Of a stretch of 27,508 nt of DNA, positions 10,081 to 19,259 are shown piece after piece. The stretch is from Haplomitrium mnioides (Eukaryota > Marchantiophyta > Haplomitriopsida > Calobryales), in the NCBI GenBank assembly GCA_049999725.1, contig JBNGIS010022176.1, positions 1 to 27,508 on the forward strand, read 5' to 3'. Position 1 is the stretch's first letter, and each line of letters opens with the position of its first letter. The notes under the pieces were generated by a model. It was given only the letters and a program-made list of their open reading frames with translations. It ran no database searches and was not told the origin of the DNA. The translations under genes were made by a program, and so were the position numbers.

Positions 10081-10670
10081 TTATCTCACAATTGGCAATT
10101 TATAGTCACCTCGTGACCAACAAGAAGCAAATAGAGAAGACTCTATCAACTTCTCTACGAGCAATCCCATTTTAGCATCATAATATCGCAACATGCAATT
10201 CATATAATACTCTGAACTCATAGCATACATGCTACTAGCCAAAAAAACATCAACTCCTCCTCGTGGAAAATGCAAAAAAAACTACCCATGGGGTTTGCCG
10301 CAGCTCCACAGAACCATGAATCACACTTTACAGGGACTGGACAATATCTCCGCTCCAGAAACAGATTTTTTTTCAGAGGCAGAGGAAGGGGACACTTTAG
10401 ATTTAGGGACAGCACCACCCGCTCGAACACTAGTCGATCTTTGACCCCCAAAAATAGGGATCAACATATCGAACGTCGCACACCGACGGTGCCAAAACGC
10501 GCTCAACATCGCACATAGACCAATAGAGGAGGCATGCAATCCAATAGAGGTCGATGAACTCATTCTCAATCGTGTCAACTGCAAAAGACCTACAATTGCT
10601 ATGGCACTCGTGGCCACACCCAACCTACTTGCAAGGTACCCGTGCAACTAGCGCGCTTATACCAACATAG
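10081..10670 (+). pseudogene. Element B gag C-terminus with RG-rich segment and zinc knuckle
   Basis: At about 10345-10400 the frame reads RSRNRFFFRGRGRGHFRFRD, the arginine/glycine-rich stretch that precedes the knuckle in plant copia gag. Near 10576-10635 another frame reads CQLQKTYN, CYGTRGHTQPTC, KVP, a distorted CCHC knuckle in which the first C-x2-C spacing is altered while G-H-x4-C is kept. The N-terminal two thirds of gag are not readable. Frameshifts separate the two pieces. Confidence 0.65.
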
Positions 10671-11099
10671 CATTAAACCTCACAATAATGAGGTACATGG
10701 TGTCGTCATACGCGTTTTCTTCTCTAGAAATATATAGGATATCTGGCTGTAGCTAGTAAACACACATCAACACATTGGTTGCATAGAAATTGTTGGAATT
10801 GATCCTTTTACAAACACCAACGCGTATGAAATCTCACAAATAATTTACTGCAATCTCATCGTCGTTGCCAGTTTTATACATTGACAATGTTCCTTCACTT
10901 GAGTTTGTCTTTCCACCACACCTACCACAATACAAAGATATGGACCTCGCAAATTGCTTGAATTAGAATAAGAAACACAAATAGGTTAAGATCTGCCAAA
11001 ATTTGCTCCATTCTTTCCACTCCAAATTGCTCAACCAACCGTTGACGCATATGGATCTTAGCAACTATAAATACTCGTACTACGATGGTCATTCCTTAT
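10671..11099. other. Element B internal stretch, nothing recognised
   Basis: No coding motif could be read on either strand between the gag knuckle and the gypsy fragment. It may be the gag-protease linker of element B or the flank of the gypsy insertion. Confidence 0.4.
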
Positions 11100-11410
11100 T
11101 CACCCGTTGAAGCCGTTTAGAACTCTCTTCTTGATGCGATGGAATGATCTTTCATGCTCTACAGTCCATACCCACTCCGTTGAAGAGTACAAACATTGAT
11201 ACAATGGCACAGTCAAAGAGGCAAAGTCGTTTAGCAAGAATAAGTAGTAGTTCATCAAGTTGATAAAATGTTTCAACTCATTATTGTTGCGTGGTGGCGG
11301 TACATTGTATATTCTTCTCACAATTTCTGAAATTCGTAACCACTTTCCCGTCACATCTTCACTTGACATTCAAAACTCATCGCTTGATTGGAAAGCCCTC
11401 CTTAGGTGAT
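11100..11410 (-). pseudogene. Inserted gypsy RT/RNase H connection fragment
   Basis: The minus-strand frame reads VPPPRNNNELKHFINLMNYY, then FASLTVPLYQCLYSSTEWVW, then EHERSFHRIKKRVL. This matches the Ty3/gypsy segment between RT and RNase H (TPKNxKELRSFLGLxNYYRRF, FSxIAxPLYxLLKK, FxWTxExQxAFxxLKxxL). It lies in antisense orientation inside the copia element B, so it was inserted after B. Only about 90 codons are present, and the catalytic RT motif is absent. Confidence 0.8.
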
Positions 11411-12306
11411 TGTCCTCCTCCAATGAGTCTTCTTAGTAGCTCTCTTCCAAGAGCTCCTCCATACGCTTCCCCAATAGTTCTCCAAGAATGAACTCCCCTA
11501 ATGAAGTCTAAGCTCAAGCCTCTCCAAGCTCAAAATGAAAACTAGGTCCCATTTGCTCTCTCTTCTCTCTCCTTATATACTAGTCTAACTAATTACTACT
11601 AGTGAAACCTAGAGATGCTTTTACCCTAGGTAAAAGCTAGCCTTTTAATTTTAAATTCAAACGTATCTCCTAGAATATCTACTAAAGTATCCTTGCCTTT
11701 TTCCCAAGAAGCTTCTCATTTGGAGCTTTTCTCAAAAGTAGTTCTAAAGTACCTTTAACTTTTTCTTACATTTTCAAGAAGAAGCTTCTCATTTGGAGCT
11801 TTCCTTGACCAAAAATCTGACCTAGTCAGTTGATTCCCTTTTATTTGTACCTAATACAAAAGCTACTTTCATATTTCGAGATTCCCTCAAGGAGCAAGTC
11901 AAAGATTAAAGTAGCTTTTCTTGATTTTTCTCCTTTTTAGTGCTTCTAGAAGAATCCCTCTAAAATCCTTGATACTAGTCCAAATCACCTGTACTATACC
12001 TTGTTGGAAAGCTTATAAAATAATATTTCTACTCATAAATTAATATTTTCATTTTATTTTATCCATATACTCTCTTTTTTGACTTTTTGATTGAGTTCTA
12101 TTTGACCTTTGACCAGTTATAACTCCTGGTTTACAATAGATTTTTCCTTTTTGTAAATTGATACTAACTACATTTAACATAAATAATATGCCTATAAAAT
12201 TTTAGCTCCAATCCTTACCTAATAAGAACACAGTTTACTCTGTACAGATTTTGCTGAAAACCCGAAAAACCCATTTTTCCTCTAATGACCACCTAATCCT
12301 CCCACA
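11411..12306 (-). repeat. Probable gypsy LTR, minus orientation, inside element B
   Basis: Read on the minus strand it starts TGTGGGAGGATTAGG at 12306, preceded by a purine tract AAGGAGA (12313-12307). It carries a TATA box GTATATAAGG (11580-11571) followed by a GA-rich transcript-start-like stretch. Its 3' boundary is uncertain (about 11365-11410), and no target duplication was found. Inside, a 24-bp segment around the core GCTTCTCATTTGGAGC is repeated exactly at 11706 and 11778, a 72-bp spacing. A PPT next to the start suggests a 3' LTR, yet an RT fragment follows it, so the insertion is rearranged or composite. Confidence 0.55.
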
Positions 12307-12419
12307 TCTCCTTAGCAGGTCTGGTTCCTATCTACTTCATAAATTTCACTTACATAATCCTCTTTCATAGAGAGATACTTGGTGGGTTCAAGCAGTAGCC
12401 GACCCACAACACGACAACG

Positions 12420-12840
12420 GTACCTTATTAGAATTGACAAACATGGATGAATATCGATCTTACAATCTACATCCTGAGAGTCACATGACTCATCTCCTCT
12501 CTATCAAACCATGAAAACAAATCTAAGATAACCCGCATTGTAGATAGCGGATCTTTGCACACTATATTGCAAGACCGCAAGTACTTCTCATCAATTAAAC
12601 CTTGTTTCAGACCTATGACCATGATCATAGACCACAACCAAATTGAAGAAGGACATGGTCTAGCCACCATACTCTTTCCAAATGGCACCAAACAGGATAT
12701 CCAATCCGCCATTTATGCACCTACAGCAACCTGAAACCTCATCAATTTCCGTGATACGACAAAATGGTTTCCATATTCAAACCGGAACTTTTCAGGACAC
12801 TGAAGTCCTCCATATCTTGAGTCCAACAGCAACAAGGTTT
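12420..12840 (+). pseudogene. Element B protease
   Basis: From 12537 the frame reads IVDSGSLHTILQDRKYFS, with the aspartic protease motif D-S-G at 12543-12551. It continues EEGHGLATILFPNGTKQDIQ and SAIYAPTAT, which match the plant copia protease (SGATHTILRDKRYFS, IEGSGRANILLPGGTKxxIxxALY). A stop replaces the residue before NLINFRD (12732-12734). A frame change then leads into the segment TEVLHILSPTATRF. The DSG triad itself is intact. Confidence 0.85.
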
Positions 12841-13917
12841 GACATATGAGAATCATTCTCATTATCCCCACCTCGCATATACACTACCATAATCTGCTCA
12901 TACCATGTCTCTACAACACCAATATTTATAGCCCTCACATGGCACAACCGCCTAGGGCATCTCGGTCGAGACATGTTCTATCGCATAAAAATAAACAGCA
13001 AAAGCATGCTACAGAATGTGCATCCCTTACCCTTGAATACCCCATGCTTAGCATGCGCACAAGGCAATCTAAGAATTACACCTTCTCACGACAAAACAAC
13101 GATCACAATTCCTTGATTCCTCAAGAGAATCCACGTTGATGTATGTGAACCTATCCATCCACCTTCGGGACCCTTCTGATACTTCTTAGTCACCATTGAT
13201 GCATCATCCAAATGGTCACAAGTATCCTTGCTCACAACCAAAAAATGGTCTTCCTGAAACTCTTATCCCAAATCTTGAAACTCTCGGCACAATTTCTTGA
13301 TTACCCAATCAGAAATCTGAGAGTGGACAACGTTGGAGAATTCTCTTCCCAAACATTTGACGACTTTTGCACATTTGCCGGCATAGATATCCAATATTCA
13401 GTTCCACATATACACTTTCAAAATGGCATTACATAATCTACTATCAAGAGAATACAACTAATAGCAAGACCCATTACTTTTGAATTCTAATCTCTCCACC
13501 ATAGCTTGGGGACACACAACATCCTTACTACGTTGCAGACCATATGCATTCAATCAGAACTCCCCATACCAACTCGCAACCAGAATTCCTGTGGATATTT
13601 CGCATCTTCGTACCTTTGGCTACCTTGTCTTTGTCCCAATCTTAGAACCACGTCAAACAAAGATGGGACCCCAATGCCAAAAAGGCATATACATTGGTTT
13701 TGAATCCCCTTCTATCATCCAACATCTTGAACCTTCAACCTCTTATGTGTTTAAGTCTCGATTTGTAGACTATCAATTCTTTGAAGAATCTTTTCTACAT
13801 CTGTTACAAGAGGACAAAGCTTTATATCCCAAACTTAAGGACAACTTAATCTGTCACCAACACTTGCCATTAGACATTGATCAACGAAATGGACAATCCG
13901 ATGCTGAAGTCAAATGA
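12841..13917 (+). pseudogene. Element B integrase
   Basis: The HHCC finger reads WHNRLGHLG (near 12940) and NTPCLACAQG (near 13040). The core follows: RIHVDVCEPIHPPSGPF holds the first catalytic Asp and IRNLRVDNVGEFSSQTF the second (near 13325). The third motif, normally NGLAESFIKR, reads NGIT, stop, STIKR at 13425-13446, so the catalytic Glu codon is the TAA at 13434. The tail (13480-13917) keeps VDISHLRTFGYLVFVPI, QTKMGPQCQKGIYIGFESP and SIIQHLEPSTSYVFKSRF, close to the PSIIKYLEP-type plant copia family. Confidence 0.92.
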
Positions 13918-14460
13918 CTCTTTCATTTACATCAAACACTAATCAAAATGTTTGACACATTTAACAATGCAGCCAACATCACCAAATTGCACATTGATGC
14001 AGCCAACGCATCGGCTCGACTTCAAAAAGTTGATGCTTGTGCCACTGAAATACAGCCCAAAGCAAAATGTGGCAGACCTAAAGGCTCAAAGAATAAACCT
14101 AAATCACCAACATCATTACACGTCGCAACTGACAATGATGAAATAGCAATTGACTGTTCCCAGACCGATCACATATGGGACAGAAACTAGACCTTTATGG
14201 ATGACCTATTTGCATTCTCTGTATCACAATAAATGGACAATGATGCACCCAACCCTTTATCTGTACAAGAAGCACAATCCAAAACCGATTGGCTCAAATA
14301 AGAGACAACCATAAATTTGGAATTAGACTCTCTCATTTGACGACACGTATTTGGATCTATAATACCAACATTCTTAACATGAACTTGATATATTACAAAT
14401 TTAATTTTGTCCAAAAAACACAATGCAAAAGGCAATATAGCATGATATAATGCAAGACTA
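13918..14460 (+). pseudogene. Element B integrase-RT linker and RT start
   Basis: A 80-codon open stretch at 13948-14190 includes KLHIDAANASARLQ and KCGRPKGSKNKP, matching the linker of this copia family (HIPAANAPARI, KRGRPxGSKD). From 14270 QSKTDWLK begins the RT entry normally reading CRxRxDWPKWKEAI. Stops occur near 14299 and 14338. The VGYKWVFVRK block is too damaged to read clearly. Confidence 0.75.
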
Positions 14461-15780
14461 ATGGCCAAAATATACACTCAAATCCCTGGACGTGATTATG
14501 GCCTCACATACTCATCTATTATGGACACTATAACATACAGATACATGATAGCATTCGCTATCCAATGCCATCTCACCATGCACATCATAGACGTCATCAC
14601 TACCTACTTATATTGTATTCTGAACACCCAGATTTTTATGAAGGCACCTCTCGAACTCATATCAAGAATGGCATTTCATATTCAGAGGGAGAACAACCAC
14701 AATGGAGATGGACCTTTAGTCTCAAGTGGCTCAAAAACTGAGATTGGACCTTCTGTCTCTCACGACCTAAATTCTGATGTTGGGCCTTCTGTCCCTTATG
14801 ATATGCATTATAAAAATATACCTTTAGTCCATATAGACACAATGAATAAAAATAGACCTTTTGTCCATAAAGACCTCAATATGAGAAAAGGACCTTTTGT
14901 CCTCTATAGCCAACAAATAAAAGTACCTTTGGTTCATAAAAAGCCACTGCCAATCCAAAAAAGACCTGTTGTCTTCATGTTGAAAAGACAATGTCAAATG
15001 ATGGAAAAGAAGTTGCACAATGGCATTTAAAGACCTTTAGTCCATCTAGCAAATTTGTTGAGCACGTGGCGTTTCAGAGGGCCTTTAGTCTCACATACAT
15101 ACATGCTGCATGAGCAACACCATAGTAGACCTTTTGTCTCCCATCATCAAAGTATACCACATGGAAATGTGATGTTGGCAAAGCATTCTACTAATGCATC
15201 TAGATCACCAACCAATCAATTAGAAACACAAATGGCAGTTGAATTCATGAGATTGATGTATGGACTTAAACAGAGTGACATAAATTGGTACCAGAGATTC
15301 AAATCAGAAATGATGGCACTAAATTTTACAAATGATGGCATTGCTCTATGCCTATTCATGAAACACCAAGACTCTGAATACGTTGTAGTTGCACTTTACA
15401 TAGATGATATAAATATTTTTGGCACAAAAATACTAGTAGCCAACACAATTGCCAAACTGAAAGACATATTCAAAATGTGAGACATCGGAGAACGAGATTT
15501 CTGTCTCGGCATTCAGTTTGAGCATCTACTTGATGGAATTTTGACCCATCAGTCCACATATACGGCCAAGATCCTCAAACAATTCAATATGAATAATGCT
15601 CATCTAACGAGCACTCCTATGGAAATGAGATCTTTGGACACAACTAAAGACATGTTTGGAAAATGAAAGGAACATGAACAAACTCTAGGATTAGAAAAAC
15701 CTTACATTTTGCAATCAGAGCTCTCATGTACCTTGCAAATCAAACTAGACCTGACATATCTTTTGCAATGAACTTGCTTG
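14461..15780 (+). pseudogene. Element B reverse transcriptase with internal repeat insertion
   Basis: One frame runs from 14461 to 15666 with only two internal stops (15028, 15478). It opens with a PGRDYGLTYSSIMDTITYRY segment and MHIIDVITTYLY (catalytic Asp), then IFMKAPLEL near 14630-14660. The next RT motif, LMYGLKQSDINWYQRF, comes only at 15253, where relatives have it roughly 25-30 codons later. The gap holds the 12-residue repeat array. Downstream are VVVALYIDDINIFGT with an intact Y-x-D-D (near 15400), FCLGIQFEHLLDGILTHQS and STPMEMRSLD. After 15667 frames change. Confidence 0.9.
14710..15138 (+). repeat. In-frame tandem 36-bp (12-residue) array inside the copia RT
   Basis: Eleven copies of a core close to GGACCTTTTGTCC occur at about 14710, 14746, 14782, 14817, 14854, 14890, 14924, 14963, 15032, 15079 and 15126. 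The first six intervals are 35-37 bp; later ones drift to 33-69 bp. All copies sit in the RT reading frame, giving GPLVSS, GPSVSHD, GPSVPYD, IPLVHID, RPFVHKD, GPFVLY, VPLVHK, RPVVF, RPLVH, GPLVSH and RPFVSH. The core is a small inverted repeat (GGAC and GTCC). A twelfth, non-coding copy (GACCTTTAGTC) lies at 16426, after the pol stop. Confidence 0.9.
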
Positions 15781-16403
15781 CAAGGTACAGCCCCCAGCCT
15801 ACCTTTCGCTACTATAATTAACTCAAATGCATTTTCAAATACCTAAAAGGTACAATAGATATGGGACTCTTCTTCCCTAAAAATGTAATAAATGACATTG
15901 TTGGTTATACCGACACTGCATATTTATCAGATCCTGATGACATAGAGTCTCAAACAGGATGCGTCTTCCTTAAAGAAAACACCGCTATCTCATGGAAAAG
16001 CACTAAACAAACCATTACAACTACCTCGACTAACCATGCAAAAATCATAGCACTCTATGAGGCTAGTAGGGAATGCATTTGGCTTTGACAACTCATTGAT
16101 CATATCAACATCAATACTGGCCAACCTGTACTTCAATCCCCTACAATAATATACAAGGACAATCGACCATGCGTTGACCAAATTGCTCAAGGATTTATCA
16201 ATGGCGACAGAATTAAGCACATTGCCCCTAAATTCTTCTATACTTGTGAGCAACACGGTGACAAAGTAAATGTCCAATGGATAGCAAGCAAGGATAATAT
16301 AACAGATATCTTCACCAAACCCCTTCTACATGCTCTACACATAGCACATACTCAAGGGCTCAGTCTAAGAAGATTATCTGAACTACACCAAAACAGCAAA
16401 TAA
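15781..16403 (+). pseudogene. Element B RNase H and pol C-terminus
   Basis: From 15861 the frame reads MGLFFPKNVINDIVGYTDTA, YLSDPDDIESQTG, AISWKSTKQTITTTSTNHAK and EASRECIWL, matching copia RNase H (GYADAGYLSDPHKARSQTG, ISWRSTKQTIVATSSNHAE). The first Asp is kept and the catalytic Glu of NHAEI is Lys. After a stop at 16086 it continues PTIIYKDNRPCVDQIAQGF, GDRIKHIAPKFF and DNITDIFTKPL, ending LRRLSELHQNSK at the TAA of 16401-16403. A frameshift separates it from the RT. Confidence 0.9.
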
Positions 16404-16839
16404 GGATTACTTTTACTATTTTTTTGACCTTTAGTCATGAAGATCAAAGCTTGCAAATTCAGTCATTTCCTTTTGAAACTATCTTATTTGTCTGAAATGT
16501 CATACAGGTCATTCATCATGACAATAGCATATTATATTTGAGGCTGATATCATTTTTCAAACAAATCTCCAAAATACAACTTCAAAGGACGCAACGACAC
16601 GGTGACCGCACAACAACATCACATACTAGCTTTACTATCAAAGCAAAATTCTGACACTTTATTATTTATATATACACTCCACACACTATATTATTTTTCA
16701 TACTTATAAATAAGTGGTGGCACTCTTTCCTTCGGAAGAAAGCGGGAGGGTTTTAATAAGACTACACATAATAGGATTTTAAATAGGACTTACATAGCAA
16801 ATAGTCCTAGAATGGCTGATTACTAGTAGAAGAATCAGC
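16404..16839 (+). other. Element B 3' untranslated stretch
   Basis: Non-coding AT-rich sequence between the pol stop and the polypurine tract. It carries one extra copy of the GACCTTTAGTC core at 16426. Confidence 0.6.
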
Positions 16840-16849
16840 CAAGGGGGAG
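16840..16849 (+). other. Polypurine tract of element B
   Basis: CAAGGGGGAG directly precedes the TG of the 3' LTR. This is the usual plus-strand primer position and the usual plant copia composition. Confidence 0.85.
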
Positions 16850-16972
16850 TGTTATATGGACATATATATATATATATATATATATACTCTATGTAAGTTA
16901 GTTTACCACTACTCAATCTATAATTCATCTGGAGACTCTCGTGTGTATGTGTGCAGTGCTCATACGATAACA
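16850..16972 (+). repeat. Element B 3' LTR (123 bp)
   Basis: It starts TGTTATATGGACATATAT and ends CATACGATAACA. It holds an expanded (AT)n run at about 16862-16886 and a 30-bp segment missing from the 5' LTR. The element ends here, followed by the ACACT duplication. Confidence 0.9.
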
Positions 16973-16977
16973 ACACT
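16973..16977. repeat. Target-site duplication, right copy (ACACT)
   Basis: Exact match to 7602-7606. Beyond it lies the sequence that preceded the LTV1 promoter before the insertion. Confidence 0.9.
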
Positions 16978-18239
16978 TAATTAAAACTAGTAACATAGTA
17001 AACATGTATGGTAATAGAAAAGTTATATATTAAATTTTTATATAACTAAATTAAACTCTATAGTTAAATATCAATAAAATATTCTATTACAATTAAATCA
17101 TAGATCTAAAAAGCAATTAAAATTTAACTAATATAATTTATTGTCTATAATAGAAAAGAGTTTTTGAAGGGATTTAATGTTATAATTGTTGTTTATATTT
17201 CACCATTTATTAGTGTTGCTAAAAAATTTGCATGTATTGGATTGTATACTTACCTAAGTACCTACCATAATGAAGGTTCTTTTTTAACAATTAAATATTA
17301 AAGAGTTTGTATGAGTTATTAAATACATTCCAATAATCTTAATATTTGATGGGCTCATTGAACTCATAGTATGGCAAAGTAAATCTTTCTTAGAAAAACT
17401 TTGTGCTTTGAAATTGTATAGTAAAAATTACTCATTGAATTGTAGAGGCTAATACTTAATATTGTTTTTAGGGTAGTTTTTTTTTCTTTCTACTAGAGAA
17501 GTGTGATATATAGTGTTTGATCATGACCTTCTTCATAAGTATAGCCTTCTCTTGTAGAATATTTTCTTTAGTCTAATAGCAATATCATCATTTACGTCTC
17601 ATATCTCTCAATCCACATTGTCGTACTCATCTCTACATAATTTACGTCGGCCACACTCATATTTCATTACACAAGTATAAGCATACAATGAGCAACAATA
17701 AAGAGTGGCAAATAGTTGAGTCTTTTCATATATATGCATGAAAACCTACAATAATCTTTCATCAATGCTACCATCTTCACCAACAATTACTCAATGCATA
17801 AAAAAATCAAGAGCAATTAGATGTAATCGATATCAAACCAAATGCATGTCATGATTTTAGAAAATCCATGTTATACCAATAGTTCACAACTGCTACCAAG
17901 TTCAAGAGTTCTCTCGAGTTTGTACGACATCAAAATATAACTTTTTTGATTTGATTCAAGAGAGATGTTCCTCTACTCTAACCTTAAACTCACAATATAA
18001 CTCAATAGATAGAATGGTGCAATATCTATCAAACATCTATACAATTACATTGTTGACATCTATACTTTTTCAAAAGTACAAACATACGATACATAGCAAT
18101 AAATAGTAGTATATAATTGAGGCTCATGCTCACATGTACATGAGAACATACAATTGCCTCCCTAGTTGGTAGCTAGGTATTATTACACTAGCTAGCTATC
18201 TATCTTCTAAAAGATTAATATACATATAATAATGCAAAG
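16978..18239. other. AT-rich intergenic DNA, no gene
   Basis: No ORF or family motif is supported. Its left end is the original upstream flank of LTV1. Two divergent direct copies of an ~85-bp segment were seen, at about 17670-17755 and 18070-18153 (shared pattern: CAAAAGTA-AA-CATAC, AGCAATAAA, CAT-TAC-TGA-AAC-TACAAT). The right edge merges with the element D tail. Confidence 0.5.
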
Positions 18240-18878
18240 ATTAGCAAGTTGGGTGCAATAGACCCTCATCGTTCACTCTCTTACAATCTATATCACCTTT
18301 AGAACTCAACGTTAACTAGTTGTCTTATAGACAATGAAGAAATAACCATGATTCACTAGGAATTGTAGCAAATAGCGACGTAAAGCAAGACATATGCCAT
18401 CTTCTCAAACATCCATCTCAAATGAACATAGTCATTGCTCTCTTAGATGATCCACACAATATAAACTTCAAGTTTGTATGAACAAATGTTGGGCTTGAGT
18501 TTATAATGCCATCAATGTTTGGAAGATGATATAGCGCACAATTGTGCACATGGTCTTTCTATATTATACCATCATGACTTTCCAATTGTATGACTCCATA
18601 GGGTAACACCTCACACACAAGTAAGATTTACGCTCAATAGTGATATCAAGGGTTGTAGATGATGTCTATTGCAAATAGATATAGTCACCATGATGAAGCC
18701 TCTCACTTCTAGTATGATAACCACCTCCACGAATGGTGGTATATTGTCAAATATCTTGATGTTGGGCAATGATCAGGTTGTCAAATGCTATGAGCATCAC
18801 TCTTTCAAATATTCATACTCTCTCTGAATATACTTCCACTTAAATATTAGAATCGTCTTTATCCACAACCAGAGTAGT
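18240..18878 (-). pseudogene. Element D integrase C-terminus with degenerate PHD-finger tail
   Basis: Reading down from 18878: VVDKDDSN, then FERVMLIAFDNLIIAQHQDI, YTTIRGGGYHTRSERLHHGD, YIYLQ, TSSTTLDITIERKSYL. This matches the gypsy tail FRRVMPMAMENLAIAQHRDT, YATIRGGGYRPQxRRFxxGD, VYLQ, STTLDVxAGRTILRV. At about 18473-18326 follows ILCGSSKRAMTMFI, stop, DGCLRRWHMSCF and ESWLFLHC, which fits a C4HC3 PHD finger with five of eight metal ligands kept (second and fourth Cys, His, fifth Cys, last Cys). A PHD-like tail on a retrotransposon polyprotein could mark chromatin targeting; that role is inference. Confidence 0.8.
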
Positions 18879-19229
18879 TGTTAAAGAACTCAAAAGACAA
18901 CTCTAAATGAATAATAGTTTAAATATAAACTCTAATATAGTTAACCAACCAAATGTTAAGATAAACAATCAACAAAACCAACCAAATGCCAAAAAAATCA
19001 ACCTTACAAAGAGTACCCAAATGAAAGCTCAAACCAATTGAGAGAAACTTCAGATTGAGTAGTTGGATAATGAAGCCTTTCTATTTATACTTGAGAAGAA
19101 GGTATCATATCTTCAAATGCAAGTAACCTTATACCATTTCATTAGAGTAATCCTACTTCAGTAGTCACTATCATTTTCTTCACTCATCTATATTTCACTA
19201 TAAATAGCTTGTACCATTACATAACTTAC
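18879..19229 (-). repeat. Element C 3' LTR
   Basis: On the plus strand it starts TGTTAAAGAACTCAAAAGAC. Shared blocks with the other LTR, in order: AACTCTAATA-AGTTAACC, AGCTCAAAC-ATTGAGAGA, TTTCTATTTATACTTGA, GTAATCCTACT. The far boundary near 19229 is judged from where similarity ends. Confidence 0.85.
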
Positions 19230-19259
19230 GCCTTTTAATCGATGATGTCCTTGTCATTG

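Larger units (their letters stand above)
7607..16972 (+). mobile_element. Element B: near full-length Ty1/copia retrotransposon with very short LTRs
   Basis: Matching LTRs (75 and 123 bp), both starting TGTTA and ending ATAACA, are bounded by a perfect ACACT duplication. A polypurine tract abuts the 3' LTR. Inside, on the plus strand, gag, protease, integrase, RT and RNase H remnants appear in copia order. The element is 9.4 kb, long for copia; a 2.4-kb leader, an opposite-strand gypsy insertion (about 11.1-12.3 kb) and a repeat array inside RT account for the excess. The unequal LTRs and many stops show that it is old. The intact duplication shows that both ends come from one insertion event. 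Confidence 0.92.

Noticed and set aside
10081-10451. Minus-strand ORFs of 64 and 77 codons over the copia gag region
   Set aside because: They are antisense to the gag C-terminus and have no motif.
14710-15138. CRISPR-like array (short repeat, regular 36-bp period)
   Set aside because: The conserved core is only about 13 bp, the spacers are related to each other, it lies in an ORF of a plant retrotransposon, and there are no cas genes.
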